A stretch of DNA of 64,000 nt from Mucilaginibacter sp. 44-25 (lineage in GTDB: Bacteria; Bacteroidota; Bacteroidia; Sphingobacteriales; Sphingobacteriaceae). Below the pieces are notes generated by a model, which worked only from the letters and a program-made list of their open reading frames with translations, was not told where the DNA came from and made no database searches. Below are positions 52,796 to 59,846 of the stretch, piece after piece. The position numbers and the translations under genes were made by a program. Positions within the stretch are counted from its first letter, which is position 1, and each line of letters opens with the position of its first letter. The stretch is from positions 1 through 64,000 of the forward strand of contig MKTS01000010.1 of the NCBI GenBank assembly GCA_001898335.1, read 5' to 3'.

Positions 52796-53413
52796 CTAAA
52801 TGCCTTTCTTAACCTTTGTAATTCTCTTGTCTCTTATCAAGGGAACGATAAGAAATACAAACAGCCAGATTAATCCAAATACTACACTTGAACTTAGAAA
52901 AATAATACTTATTTTCTGTTTAATCAGATATTCCGCAATCGTCTGAAATAATGAAAACTGGAAAACAAACTGAAGCACCTGTTTGGCTTTGTTAGCAGAT
53001 ATCGTCAGATTATAAAGCAATAACAAAGGTAAAAGTGCGAAGCTGATCAACCGTCTGGATATTACAATAACCAGCCTATGTTTGGGTATATGCTGATATT
53101 TCATAAGCAAGCCGAAGATGAAAACAGTTAATATCATGACTGCAAATGATACCAAGAACTTTTTGCCGAGGAATTTTGGATATCCTTTGAATCCTTCAGT
53201 GTTTTCACTAATTTCAAGCAGATCTTTTTGCTTGACGTCTTGCTTCGCCCGCTCAAATGAAGTTTCAAAATCACTTCCTTCACCGAGATATAATTCTGTC
53301 AGGATTGCCAGGTGGTCGGCCATCTCTATGATTAATTTGTCTTCAATTACTCCAGAATGTTTCAAATAACCTATTATCTGGTCATACTCAAATTCCGTTA
53401 ATTCTCGCTTCAT
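52796..53413 (-). CDS. Hypothetical membrane protein paired with PadR
   Basis: A 205-residue protein. An N-terminal acidic helical region (1-75) resembles DUF1700/permease-prefix modules; four TM helices follow (about 83-100, 115-133, 145-160, 170-190). It overlaps the PadR gene by 4 bp (ATGA). PadR regulators often control and are encoded with such membrane proteins. Confidence 0.7.
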   Translation of the reverse strand: MKRELTEFEYDQIIGYLKHSGVIEDKLIIEMADHLAILTELYLGEGSDFETSFERAKQDVKQKDLLEISENTEGFKGYPKFLGKKFLVSFAVMILTVFIFGLLMKYQHIPKHRLVIVISRRLISFALLPLLLLYNLTISANKAKQVLQFVFQFSLFQTIAEYLIKQKISIIFLSSSVVFGLIWLFVFLIVPLIRDKRITKVKKGI

Positions 53414-53748
53414 GCGATATTTACGTTAAAATCAATTACATCATTTAGCGATTTGATGAAAGATGCCAGTTCAGCGATCTTTTCGGTTGCTACGGCAGCG
53501 CCGCTTTTCGTCAGCCGGTAATATACCCTCGGCCTTTTGCCTACCATTACAGATTCTGTTTCCAAAACCCCAGTCGCTTCCAATTTGTGGAGAGACGAAT
53601 ACATCGCACCCTCACTGATCTGAATTTTATTAGCGGTAAGTTCTTTCACCGTTTGGGTGATCTCATACCCGTACATCTTAACGTTTTCCGACAGTAGTTT
53701 CAAGATAATAATCTCAATTGTACCCTTTAGCAGCTCTTTAGAATACAT
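53410..53748 (-). CDS. PadR-family transcriptional regulator
   Basis: A 112-residue winged-helix protein with the PadR core: ELLKGTIEIIILKLLSENVKMYGYEI, then ISEGAMYSSLHKLEATGVLETE (recognition helix and wing). It lies upstream of and overlaps the membrane-protein gene. It is probably an autoregulatory repressor; its signal is unknown. Confidence 0.9.
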   Translation of the reverse strand: MYSKELLKGTIEIIILKLLSENVKMYGYEITQTVKELTANKIQISEGAMYSSLHKLEATGVLETESVMVGKRPRVYYRLTKSGAAVATEKIAELASFIKSLNDVIDFNVNIA

Positions 53749-53905
53749 ACTTTTTTTTAGGCAAATATAGCCCTAAAATGATTACATACCCTTTATAGCA
53801 AGGTATATTTTGAAAAAGATTAAACCTTTAATTGAATATTGAGTTTAACACTTATATAAGATACGATGCATTGTATAAGGATGTATTTATCGATCAATTT
53901 TAAAG

Positions 53906-54274
53906 ATGAAAAAGCTAATCATACTGTGTGGATTTATTTCAATTATGAACGTAGCGTGTGCGCAGCAAATGCAAAAAACACCCAATCAGAGGGCTGAACA
54001 TAAGACTCTTTTACTTCAAAAACAATTGTCGCTTAATAAAGAACAAGCCAGAAAAGTAAAAGTAATAATGTTGGAGCAAGCTGTTCGCATAGATAGCCTT
54101 AAAGCTAACAGGCAAGCAGAAAAGAGAAACCGGCGGCTAACAAAACGGCAAATTATTGCCCAGACTGACGGCAGGATGGAAAAAATACTCTCTGCTGATC
54201 AAGAAGCAACATACCTTAAATGGAAAGAATTAAAAAAGGCAAAACACAGTAGAAATGGAAAACAGGCGGACTAA
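53906..54274 (+). CDS. Exported Spy/CpxP-like small protein
   Basis: A 122-residue protein with a signal peptide (1-19, ending ACAQ) followed by two long basic helices, LQKQLSLNKEQARKVKVIML and EKILSADQEATYLKWKEL. The spacing resembles LTXXQ-type periplasmic metal or stress chaperones of the Spy/CpxP type. Evidence is from pattern only. Confidence 0.65.
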   Translation: MKKLIILCGFISIMNVACAQQMQKTPNQRAEHKTLLLQKQLSLNKEQARKVKVIMLEQAVRIDSLKANRQAEKRNRRLTKRQIIAQTDGRMEKILSADQEATYLKWKELKKAKHSRNGKQAD

Positions 54275-54315
54275 CCACCGCTAGAAAATGAATTAATAAC
54301 AACTAAATAATATCT

Positions 54316-54639
54316 ATGAAAAAGAAAGCAATTGTTGGTGGTTTATTTGTTGCCATGCTGGCAGTGACCAATGTATCCAACGCACAGACCAGGACACCAT
54401 TGATCAATCACCGGGAGAAAAACCAAAAAGCAAGGATTAATCAAGGTGTAAGAAGCGGTGAATTGACCCATCATGAGGCACATACGCTGAGAAATAATGA
54501 ACGAAATATTAACGCAGAAAAAAGAATTGCAAGAGCAAACGGAAAAGTCGGCCCAAGGGAAAGGAGCATGATCCGCCATCAAGAAAGCCGGGATAGCCGA
54601 ACAATTTACAATAAAAAACACAATGCAGCTGTCAATTAA
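54316..54639 (+). CDS. Exported small basic protein
   Basis: A 107-residue protein with a signal peptide (1-23, ending SNAQ) and a highly basic helical body rich in Arg, Asn and His (for example GELTHHEAHTLRNNERNI). No family with known function is recognised. It lies 41 bp after the Spy-like gene, in the same direction. Confidence 0.65.
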   Translation: MKKKAIVGGLFVAMLAVTNVSNAQTRTPLINHREKNQKARINQGVRSGELTHHEAHTLRNNERNINAEKRIARANGKVGPRERSMIRHQESRDSRTIYNKKHNAAVN

Positions 54640-54667
54640 TTAATTGTTTAATCATACACCTATCAAA

Positions 54668-54817
54668 ATGAAAATAATGAAATATCTGCTTTTACTCTTT
54701 GTAATCGCATTCAGCTTTAGTTCTTGTGTAGTCAGGCGTGGACCCGGATGGATTCCCGGTCACTATGATGTGGGTCCTTACGGTGGCAGGCATTGGGTTC
54801 CGGGTCATTATCGTTAA
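54668..54817 (+). CDS. Small lipoprotein with PGHY repeats
   Basis: A 49-residue ORF starting MKIMKYLLLLFVIAFSF, with lipobox FSSC (Cys20). The mature part holds two copies of a W-x-P-G-H-Y unit (WIPGHYD, WVPGHYR). The same motif closes the next gene. Probably a surface or periplasmic lipoprotein of YXWXPGXW type, function unknown. Confidence 0.65.
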   Translation: MKIMKYLLLLFVIAFSFSSCVVRRGPGWIPGHYDVGPYGGRHWVPGHYR

Positions 54818-54845
54818 TATATTTATTAAATCTCAATACATTTTT

Positions 54846-55145
54846 ATGAAAAAAATAGCAAATTTTATAATATTGTTATCCGTCCTAACATTAGGCGGAA
54901 ACAAAAGTTTTGGTCAAATCATCGTCAGAGTTCGTCCTGCAAGACCTGCCGTAGTTATTAATCGGCCGCCCGCGCCGTCGCCCCGCCACGTTTGGGTAGA
55001 TGAAGACTGGCAGCTAAGTGGTGGCAGATATGTTTGGCATGGTGGTTATTGGACAGCGCCGCCTCGACCGGGGGCTTTCTATGTTAGAGGGCATTGGCGA
55101 AACACACGTCGCGGCTCAATTTGGGTTCCAGGTCACTGGAGATAA
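54846..55145 (+). CDS. Exported WxPGHW-repeat protein
   Basis: A 99-residue protein with a signal peptide (1-24, ending FGQ), then a Pro/Arg-rich segment and repeats of Trp/Tyr-Gly-x-W type (YVWHGGYWTAPP, YVRGHWR, WVPGHWR). It belongs with YXWV(X)GHW-repeat proteins. The start at 54846 places the signal peptide at the N-terminus; the longer ORF from 54738 overlaps the previous small gene. A terminator follows. Confidence 0.72.
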   Translation: MKKIANFIILLSVLTLGGNKSFGQIIVRVRPARPAVVINRPPAPSPRHVWVDEDWQLSGGRYVWHGGYWTAPPRPGAFYVRGHWRNTRRGSIWVPGHWR

Positions 55146-55154
55146 AAGAGAAGG

Positions 55155-55186
55155 CCATCTCATAACTAGTTTATGAGATGGTTTTT
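55155..55186 (+). terminator. Rho-independent terminator at the end of the cargo operon
   Basis: An 11-bp perfect stem CCATCTCATAA/TTATGAGATGG, a CTAGT loop and a run of five T, 10 bp after the last cargo gene. Confidence 0.9.
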
Positions 55187-55302
55187 GTTTAAAAAGCATT
55201 TAATAGCCCCACTAGGAACAAAGTTTGTAATGGTAGATTGTCGGGGGATTTTTCTATTTGAGCAGGATTTTAGCGAAAAAAGCGAAGTTTTGCTTACGCT
55301 TC

Positions 55303-55422
55303 CTATTTTCTGAGGTTATGTCCGATGGAAAGTAAGCCGATTTCGACTTCTGTTTTTGTTAATCCTTTGAGCAGGAACCTGCGGAAACCATGATTATGCT
55401 TGATTTGGGCGAATACGGGTTA
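55303..55422 (-). pseudogene. Remnant of an IS1182-type transposase (C-terminal ~38 codons)
   Basis: Translated on the minus strand, this stretch reads VFAQIKHNHGFRRF, then LKGLTKTEVEIGLLSIGHN, then LRK and a stop. That is the conserved end of IS1182/IS5-like DDE transposases, with the catalytic-region Q-x-K-x-N-x-G-F-R-R-F. An in-frame stop is at 55420-55422 and the rest of the gene is missing. TAGCCC (55204-55209) and GGGCTA (55429-55434) on either side could be relics of the terminal repeats. Confidence 0.75.
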
Positions 55423-55471
55423 TACATAGGGCTACTTTATCGTGATTTATGGTACTTTATCTTACTGGTGA

Positions 55472-55489
55472 TGTTACTTATTTGTTACT
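55472..55489. promoter_or_regulatory. TGTTACT double repeat (integrase arm-type site), right end
   Basis: TGTTACTT (55472-55479) and TGTTACT (55483-55489), separated by 3 bp, reproduce the pair at 31132-31149 in sequence, spacing and orientation. Confidence 0.6.
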
Positions 55490-55552
55490 TTATGTTTTTA
55501 ACTATTTGAAAATCAATGGTTAATTACATTCCTGCCATGACGCAAAAATCGG

Positions 55553-55561
55553 GATATTAAT
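55553..55561 (+). repeat. Candidate right attachment core (GATATTAAT)
   Basis: Direct copy of 31047-31055, 63 bp outside the right arm-type repeats (77 bp at the left). Only 9 bp and A/T-rich. Confidence 0.3.
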
Positions 55562-55586
55562 TTAATTGCCGTGTAAATATCTGTTA

Positions 55587-55616
55587 TTTAAACTTCGCCC
55601 AAATACAATAACTTTG
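55587..55616 (+). promoter_or_regulatory. Predicted promoter of the DUF4271 gene
   Basis: TAACTTTG at 55609-55616 is a perfect TAnnTTTG box, with TTT at 55587-55589 after a 19-bp spacer as a weak -33. The ATG at 55623 lies only 6 bp after the box, so the transcript would be leaderless or nearly so. Confidence 0.5.
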
Positions 55617-55622
55617 CGGCGG

Positions 55623-56630
55623 ATGGCAAAAACGCGCTGGCTGATTGTATGTTTATTAATTACCTTTTGCACTTGCGCAATGGCGCAGGCGCAGGTAACG
55701 CAGGATAGCGCCGTTACCACAACAGATACTACAGCAGTAAAGCCGCGGCCGCGATACAATGGCCCACTGCCGTTTCTCGACTCGGTAGCACGTGCAACGG
55801 CCCTGCATGAACAGTTTGTTTCCGACTCGCTGGCTAAGCGCTACATAGCCAAGCCCGACCCTAACCGCCCTAATGCGTTTGTTGACAGCATATTAAGGAC
55901 AAACCGTTATAAAGGCGATTTTTTTCTGAGCTTATCATCAAAAACAACTATTCAGCAAGGATACGGGCGCAACCGCCCCGCGCGCGATATTTGGGTAATA
56001 GGGGTTATTTTTGTTTTGCTGCTCTTCGCGGCATGCTTAAACATTGCTTCCAGTAAAGATGTAAGTAATGTATTCCAGTCATTTTACCAGCGCCGCAGTA
56101 CCGGTCCCGCCGGTAAGGAAGATAGCCCCATAAACGCATGGACATTTATCGGCCTTTTCGCGTTGTTCGGGCTAACATCGGGCATGTTCCTTTACCTGCT
56201 TACCACCGGTTATTACAAGGTTTATTATACCATTGCAGGCTTTCAACTGTTTTTAACCCTGTCGTTTGTTATCATTGCGTTATTTGCTGTTAAATTTCTT
56301 GTAATTAAGTTCCTGGGTTTCGTGTTTGATATTAACAAACTGGTTAACGAATATATCAACACACTTGCGCTTACTTACTTTAACATCACATTTGTGTTTT
56401 TGCCTGTAGCTGTGTGCTTTAGCCTCATAGCAGATAAATTTATTCCATTCCTGCTGGTTGTAACGTTATTGCTGGTCATTATTATTTTTATTTGGCAATA
56501 TCTGCGCAGCAGCGTAAGCATCATAGCAAATTTCAGGTTTCATAAGTTTTATTTATTTATGTATCTTTGTGCCCTCGAAATTTGCCCTATATTAATACTA
56601 ATAAAGGCGCTTAATATTGGATTTAGGTAG
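55623..56630 (+). CDS. DUF4271 membrane protein
   Basis: A 335-residue protein with an N-terminal signal or TM segment (about 4-24), a Pro-rich periplasmic segment, and about six further TM helices (from about residue 120 on). It fits DUF4271, a Bacteroidota-specific family usually found upstream of a uroporphyrinogen-III synthase gene. The start at 55623 is chosen because it follows a clean promoter and begins the signal segment. The hemD-like gene starts 5 bp downstream. It is the first chromosomal gene after the element. Confidence 0.83.
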   Translation: MAKTRWLIVCLLITFCTCAMAQAQVTQDSAVTTTDTTAVKPRPRYNGPLPFLDSVARATALHEQFVSDSLAKRYIAKPDPNRPNAFVDSILRTNRYKGDFFLSLSSKTTIQQGYGRNRPARDIWVIGVIFVLLLFAACLNIASSKDVSNVFQSFYQRRSTGPAGKEDSPINAWTFIGLFALFGLTSGMFLYLLTTGYYKVYYTIAGFQLFLTLSFVIIALFAVKFLVIKFLGFVFDINKLVNEYINTLALTYFNITFVFLPVAVCFSLIADKFIPFLLVVTLLLVIIIFIWQYLRSSVSIIANFRFHKFYLFMYLCALEICPILILIKALNIGFR

Positions 56631-56635
56631 ATAAA

Positions 56636-57400
56636 ATGGCATTGGAAGACAGAAAGAAAAAGGTAAAAAGTATACTGGTTACCTTACCCAAACCTGAAAG
56701 TGATAAAAACCCCTACGCCGAACTGGCAAAAAAACTGAACTTAAAGATCGATTTTCGTTCTTTTATCCATGTTGAAGGGGTGCCCGCGAAAGACTTTCGC
56801 AAAGAAAAGATCAACCTGGCCGATTTTACTGCTGTTATCTTTACCAGCCGCAACTCTGCCGATCACTTTTTCCGCATTTGCGAAGAAATGCGTTTTGAAG
56901 TACCTGTTGAGATGAAATATTTCTGCCTTTCAGAAACCATTGCCCTTTACCTGCAAAAGTATATCCAGTACCGTAAGCGCAAAATATTTTTCGGAAAGCA
57001 AACCGCTGCCGATCTGGCCGAAGTGTTAAAAAAGCACTCATCCGAAAAGTTCCTTTATCCATGCTCTGATGTAGCCGCCGAGGAAACGCAAAAGTTTTTG
57101 CTGGACAACGGTTATAATTTTACCCCGGCGGTATTGTTCCGCACTGTTTGTAGCGACCTGAGCGACCTTGCCGATGTGTTTTATGATGTCATCGCGTTCT
57201 TTAGTCCGTCGAGCATACAATCATTATACAAGAACTTCCCTGACTTTAAGCAGAATAATACCCGTATAGCCGCATTTGGCGCAACCACTCATAAAGCCGT
57301 GCTTGAAGCCGGTCTTATACTGGACATACCCGCACCTACACCCGGCGCGCCGTCCATGACAATGGCCATTGAGCAGTACGTAAAACAAGCGAATAAATAA
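56636..57400 (+). CDS. hemD: Uroporphyrinogen-III synthase-like protein
   Basis: A 254-residue protein of the HemD fold (two alpha/beta domains). Family-like features are the N-terminal SILVTLPKPESDKNPYAELAKK, FTAVIFTSRNSADHF near residue 60, and AFFSPSSIQSLY with IAAFGATTHKAVLEAGL in the C-terminal domain. HemD closes and inverts ring D of the linear tetrapyrrole. In this phylum it commonly sits between the DUF4271 and T9SS gld genes; whether it is the main heme enzyme or a specialised paralogue cannot be told. A strong terminator follows. Confidence 0.83.
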   Translation: MALEDRKKKVKSILVTLPKPESDKNPYAELAKKLNLKIDFRSFIHVEGVPAKDFRKEKINLADFTAVIFTSRNSADHFFRICEEMRFEVPVEMKYFCLSETIALYLQKYIQYRKRKIFFGKQTAADLAEVLKKHSSEKFLYPCSDVAAEETQKFLLDNGYNFTPAVLFRTVCSDLSDLADVFYDVIAFFSPSSIQSLYKNFPDFKQNNTRIAAFGATTHKAVLEAGLILDIPAPTPGAPSMTMAIEQYVKQANK

Positions 57401-57444
57401 AATAAACAGTAGTTAATTGCAACTTTCTGTTTTATCAAGCGTAT

Positions 57445-57493
57445 AACGGTGAAATATTTTATCAAAATGATTAAATATTTCACCGTTTTTTTT
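57445..57493 (+). terminator. Rho-independent terminator after hemD
   Basis: A 15-bp perfect stem AACGGTGAAATATTT/AAATATTTCACCGTT with a 13-nt loop and a run of eight T. It separates DUF4271-hemD from gldKLMN. Confidence 0.92.
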
Positions 57494-57641
57494 GAGTGCA
57501 ACGACTTGAAATTCATTCGATCAACGCGGGTTTTTGCTCAGTTTAAAATTGAATATTTGGCTTTGTATACGTTAAAAATTAATATATTCGGGGCGTTTCG
57601 TTTACTTGAAGATTGAAGCATATTACTGATTGGTATATACA

Positions 57642-58964
57642 ATGAAACAAATTTACTTTGTAATAGCAGTTTTGGCCGGTACTGTACTAACCGGCTGTGG
57701 TATTGGAGGAGGGGGCAACAGCGGCGAGGTAACCGGTGTTAAACAACGTTCATTCAGATCTACGGTACCTTATGGCATGGTATACATTAAAGGCGGTACC
57801 TTCTTAATGGGGCAAACCGACCAGGATGTTACCTTTTCGCAAACCGCGCAAACCAAACAGGTGACCGTTCCGCCATTTTTTATGGATGAGACGGAGATAT
57901 CGAATACCAAATACAAACAGTTTGTGTTCTGGGTACGCGATTCAATAGCCATTACCAATTACCTCAACGATCCTAAGTATTATTATCAGCCTAAAAAGGG
58001 CGCAGCGGCTGATCCAAACGGCCGTAAATACATTAACTGGGATTACGTTGCCAAAAATCCTGTTTTTAGCACCCGCGGTAAAAACGCTTCGGCCAATCAA
58101 CAAAAATTACAGGGGCTGTATTACCAGGGCGATGACCGCGTATTCGATCGAAATGAGATCGATATCCGTTTGCTGAAATATAACTATTCTATCATGTCAT
58201 TACGTGAGGCATCAAACTACCGTAATGACAAAAACAAGCGCCGTTCAGATTTCATTATCCGCGATACCGTAGGTGTATACCCGGATACGCTGGTGTGGCT
58301 AAGCGATTTTTCATATGCGGCCAATGAGCCTATGGTTGAGGGCTATTTTTCTCACCCGGCTTTCCGTAATTACCCGGTAGTTGGGGTTACCTGGCGCCAG
58401 GCCCGTGCCTTTACTGTATGGCGCACACGCCTTAGTGATGGCGCAAAAGATAAACGCAAGTTACCACACAACAACCCTTACGGCCTACCTAATGAGGCGC
58501 AGTTTGAATATGCTGCACGTGGCGGCCGTGTGGGTACTGATTACCCTTGGGGCGGCCCATATATTAAAAACGCCAAAGGCTGCCTGATGGCTAACTTTAA
58601 GCCGGGGCGCGGTAACTATACCGATGATGGTGGCGCATATACCGTTAACGTACGCTCGTATTTCCCTAATGATTTTGGCTTGTACAATATGGCAGGTAAC
58701 GTGGCCGAATGGACCTCATCAGCCTATGACGAATCGGCTTCAACATTTGTGCATGACCTTAGCCCAACCTTTAACTATGAAGCTAAAGCTACCGACCCTG
58801 AAGTTCTGAAACGCAAAGTAGTACGTGGCGGCTCATGGAAAGATATCGGCTACTTCCTTCAAAACTCAACCCGTACCTTTGAGTACCAGGATACTGCCAA
58901 ATCATACATCGGTTTCCGTTGTGTAACCGATTACATGGGCAGGGACATCAGAGACAAACGCTAA
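57642..58964 (+). CDS. gldK: Type IX secretion/gliding lipoprotein GldK
   Basis: A 440-residue outer-membrane lipoprotein (lipobox LTGC, Cys19) with a formylglycine-generating-enzyme (SUMF1) fold: GMVYIKGGTFLMG near residue 46, MDETEISNTKYKQFV, then YPWGG, FGLYNMAGNVAEW and RVVRGGSWKD-type elements. GldK forms the periplasmic ring with GldN under the outer membrane. The ATG at 57642 is preferred over a TTG at 57630. First gene of gldKLMN. Confidence 0.95.
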   Translation: MKQIYFVIAVLAGTVLTGCGIGGGGNSGEVTGVKQRSFRSTVPYGMVYIKGGTFLMGQTDQDVTFSQTAQTKQVTVPPFFMDETEISNTKYKQFVFWVRDSIAITNYLNDPKYYYQPKKGAAADPNGRKYINWDYVAKNPVFSTRGKNASANQQKLQGLYYQGDDRVFDRNEIDIRLLKYNYSIMSLREASNYRNDKNKRRSDFIIRDTVGVYPDTLVWLSDFSYAANEPMVEGYFSHPAFRNYPVVGVTWRQARAFTVWRTRLSDGAKDKRKLPHNNPYGLPNEAQFEYAARGGRVGTDYPWGGPYIKNAKGCLMANFKPGRGNYTDDGGAYTVNVRSYFPNDFGLYNMAGNVAEWTSSAYDESASTFVHDLSPTFNYEAKATDPEVLKRKVVRGGSWKDIGYFLQNSTRTFEYQDTAKSYIGFRCVTDYMGRDIRDKR

Positions 58965-58998
58965 AAACAAATAATAAAACAAATATCTCAACAAATTT

Positions 58999-59811
58999 AT
59001 GGCTGGTAAAAAGAAACCCTTCGGAATTAGTAATATCGTGTCATGGGGAGCAACGGTGGTTATCATAGGCTTGTTATTTAAAATACAGCACTGGCCATAT
59101 GGTGGTACTTTTATCTCAATAGGCTTATTAGCCGAGGCACTGTTATTCTTCATACTTGGTTTCCAGAGAGAGGAAAAAGAGATCGACTGGACACGTGCGT
59201 ATCCTGAATTAAGTGAAGATTATAACGGCGAATTGCCTAAAGTATCTGCACGCCCTGTAGCCGCCCCGGTGAGCGCAGGTTTTTCAAACACCGCTGCTTT
59301 AGATAAAATGCTCGAAGACGCTAAAATAGGCCCTGAACTTATCGGCAGCCTTGGCGAGGGTTTAAGAACATTTGGCGATAAAGTAAACGCTATTTCACGT
59401 GTTACCGACGCTGGCGATGCTACCATCGCTTTCACTAACAAGGTGAAACAAGCAACAGCCAGTTACGATAACCTGAGCAACGCTTTTGACCGTGCATCAG
59501 CTAATCTTGCCGAAATGGCCAGCACTAATATTGATACCAAAGCCTATCATGAGCAGGTAAATAACCTGGCTAAAAACCTGTCATCGCTTAATGCGGTGTA
59601 TGAACTGGAATTGCAGGATTCAAGCGCGCACTTAAAATCAATGAACAAGTTTTACCAGAACCTGTCATTAACTATGAGTAATTTCAATGAGTCGCTTGAA
59701 GATTCAAAGCAATTTAAAGACGAAGTGGGCCGCTTGGCTAAAAACCTTGCATCATTAAATGCAATTTACGGTAACATGCTTACCGCTATGAACCAACCCC
59801 GCGTTAGCTAA
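58999..59811 (+). CDS. gldL: Type IX secretion motor protein GldL
   Basis: A 270-residue inner-membrane protein with two N-terminal TM helices (about 13-29 and 37-55) and a long cytoplasmic helical part. TM2 carries Glu46 (LLAEALLF), the counterpart of the conserved membrane Glu (E49 in Flavobacterium) implicated in proton-driven rotation. With GldM it forms the T9SS motor. It lies 34 bp after gldK. Confidence 0.95.
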   Translation: MAGKKKPFGISNIVSWGATVVIIGLLFKIQHWPYGGTFISIGLLAEALLFFILGFQREEKEIDWTRAYPELSEDYNGELPKVSARPVAAPVSAGFSNTAALDKMLEDAKIGPELIGSLGEGLRTFGDKVNAISRVTDAGDATIAFTNKVKQATASYDNLSNAFDRASANLAEMASTNIDTKAYHEQVNNLAKNLSSLNAVYELELQDSSAHLKSMNKFYQNLSLTMSNFNESLEDSKQFKDEVGRLAKNLASLNAIYGNMLTAMNQPRVS

Positions 59812-59846
59812 TAATTTTGATAACCAGGCAATAAATACACCATAGG

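Larger units (their letters stand above)
31047..55561. mobile_element. Integrative mobilizable element carrying a sulfur-metabolism island
   Basis: The left end has a tyrosine integrase reading inward from hemW. The right end, before DUF4271, carries the same TGTTACT double repeat with the same 3-bp spacing as upstream of the integrase. Inside are an excisionase-like HTH protein, replication-gene remnants, a MobC-like protein, a relaxase, an oriT-like region, a toxin pair and about 17 kb of cargo. No VirB/Tra transfer genes, coupling protein or full replication gene is present, so transfer would need a helper. Exact ends are tentative: a 9-bp direct repeat, GATATTAAT, brackets the arm sites. 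No tRNA lies at either junction. Confidence 0.78.

Noticed and set aside
31047..55561. A fully conjugative transposon (ICE).
   Set aside because: No TraG/TraJ/TraM-type, VirB4 or coupling-protein gene is present anywhere in the segment, so only mobilization is supported.
57562..57590. Possible gldK promoter (TTTG with TATATTCG).
   Set aside because: Spacer is only 17 bp and the -7 box deviates at a key position, so it was not listed as a feature.
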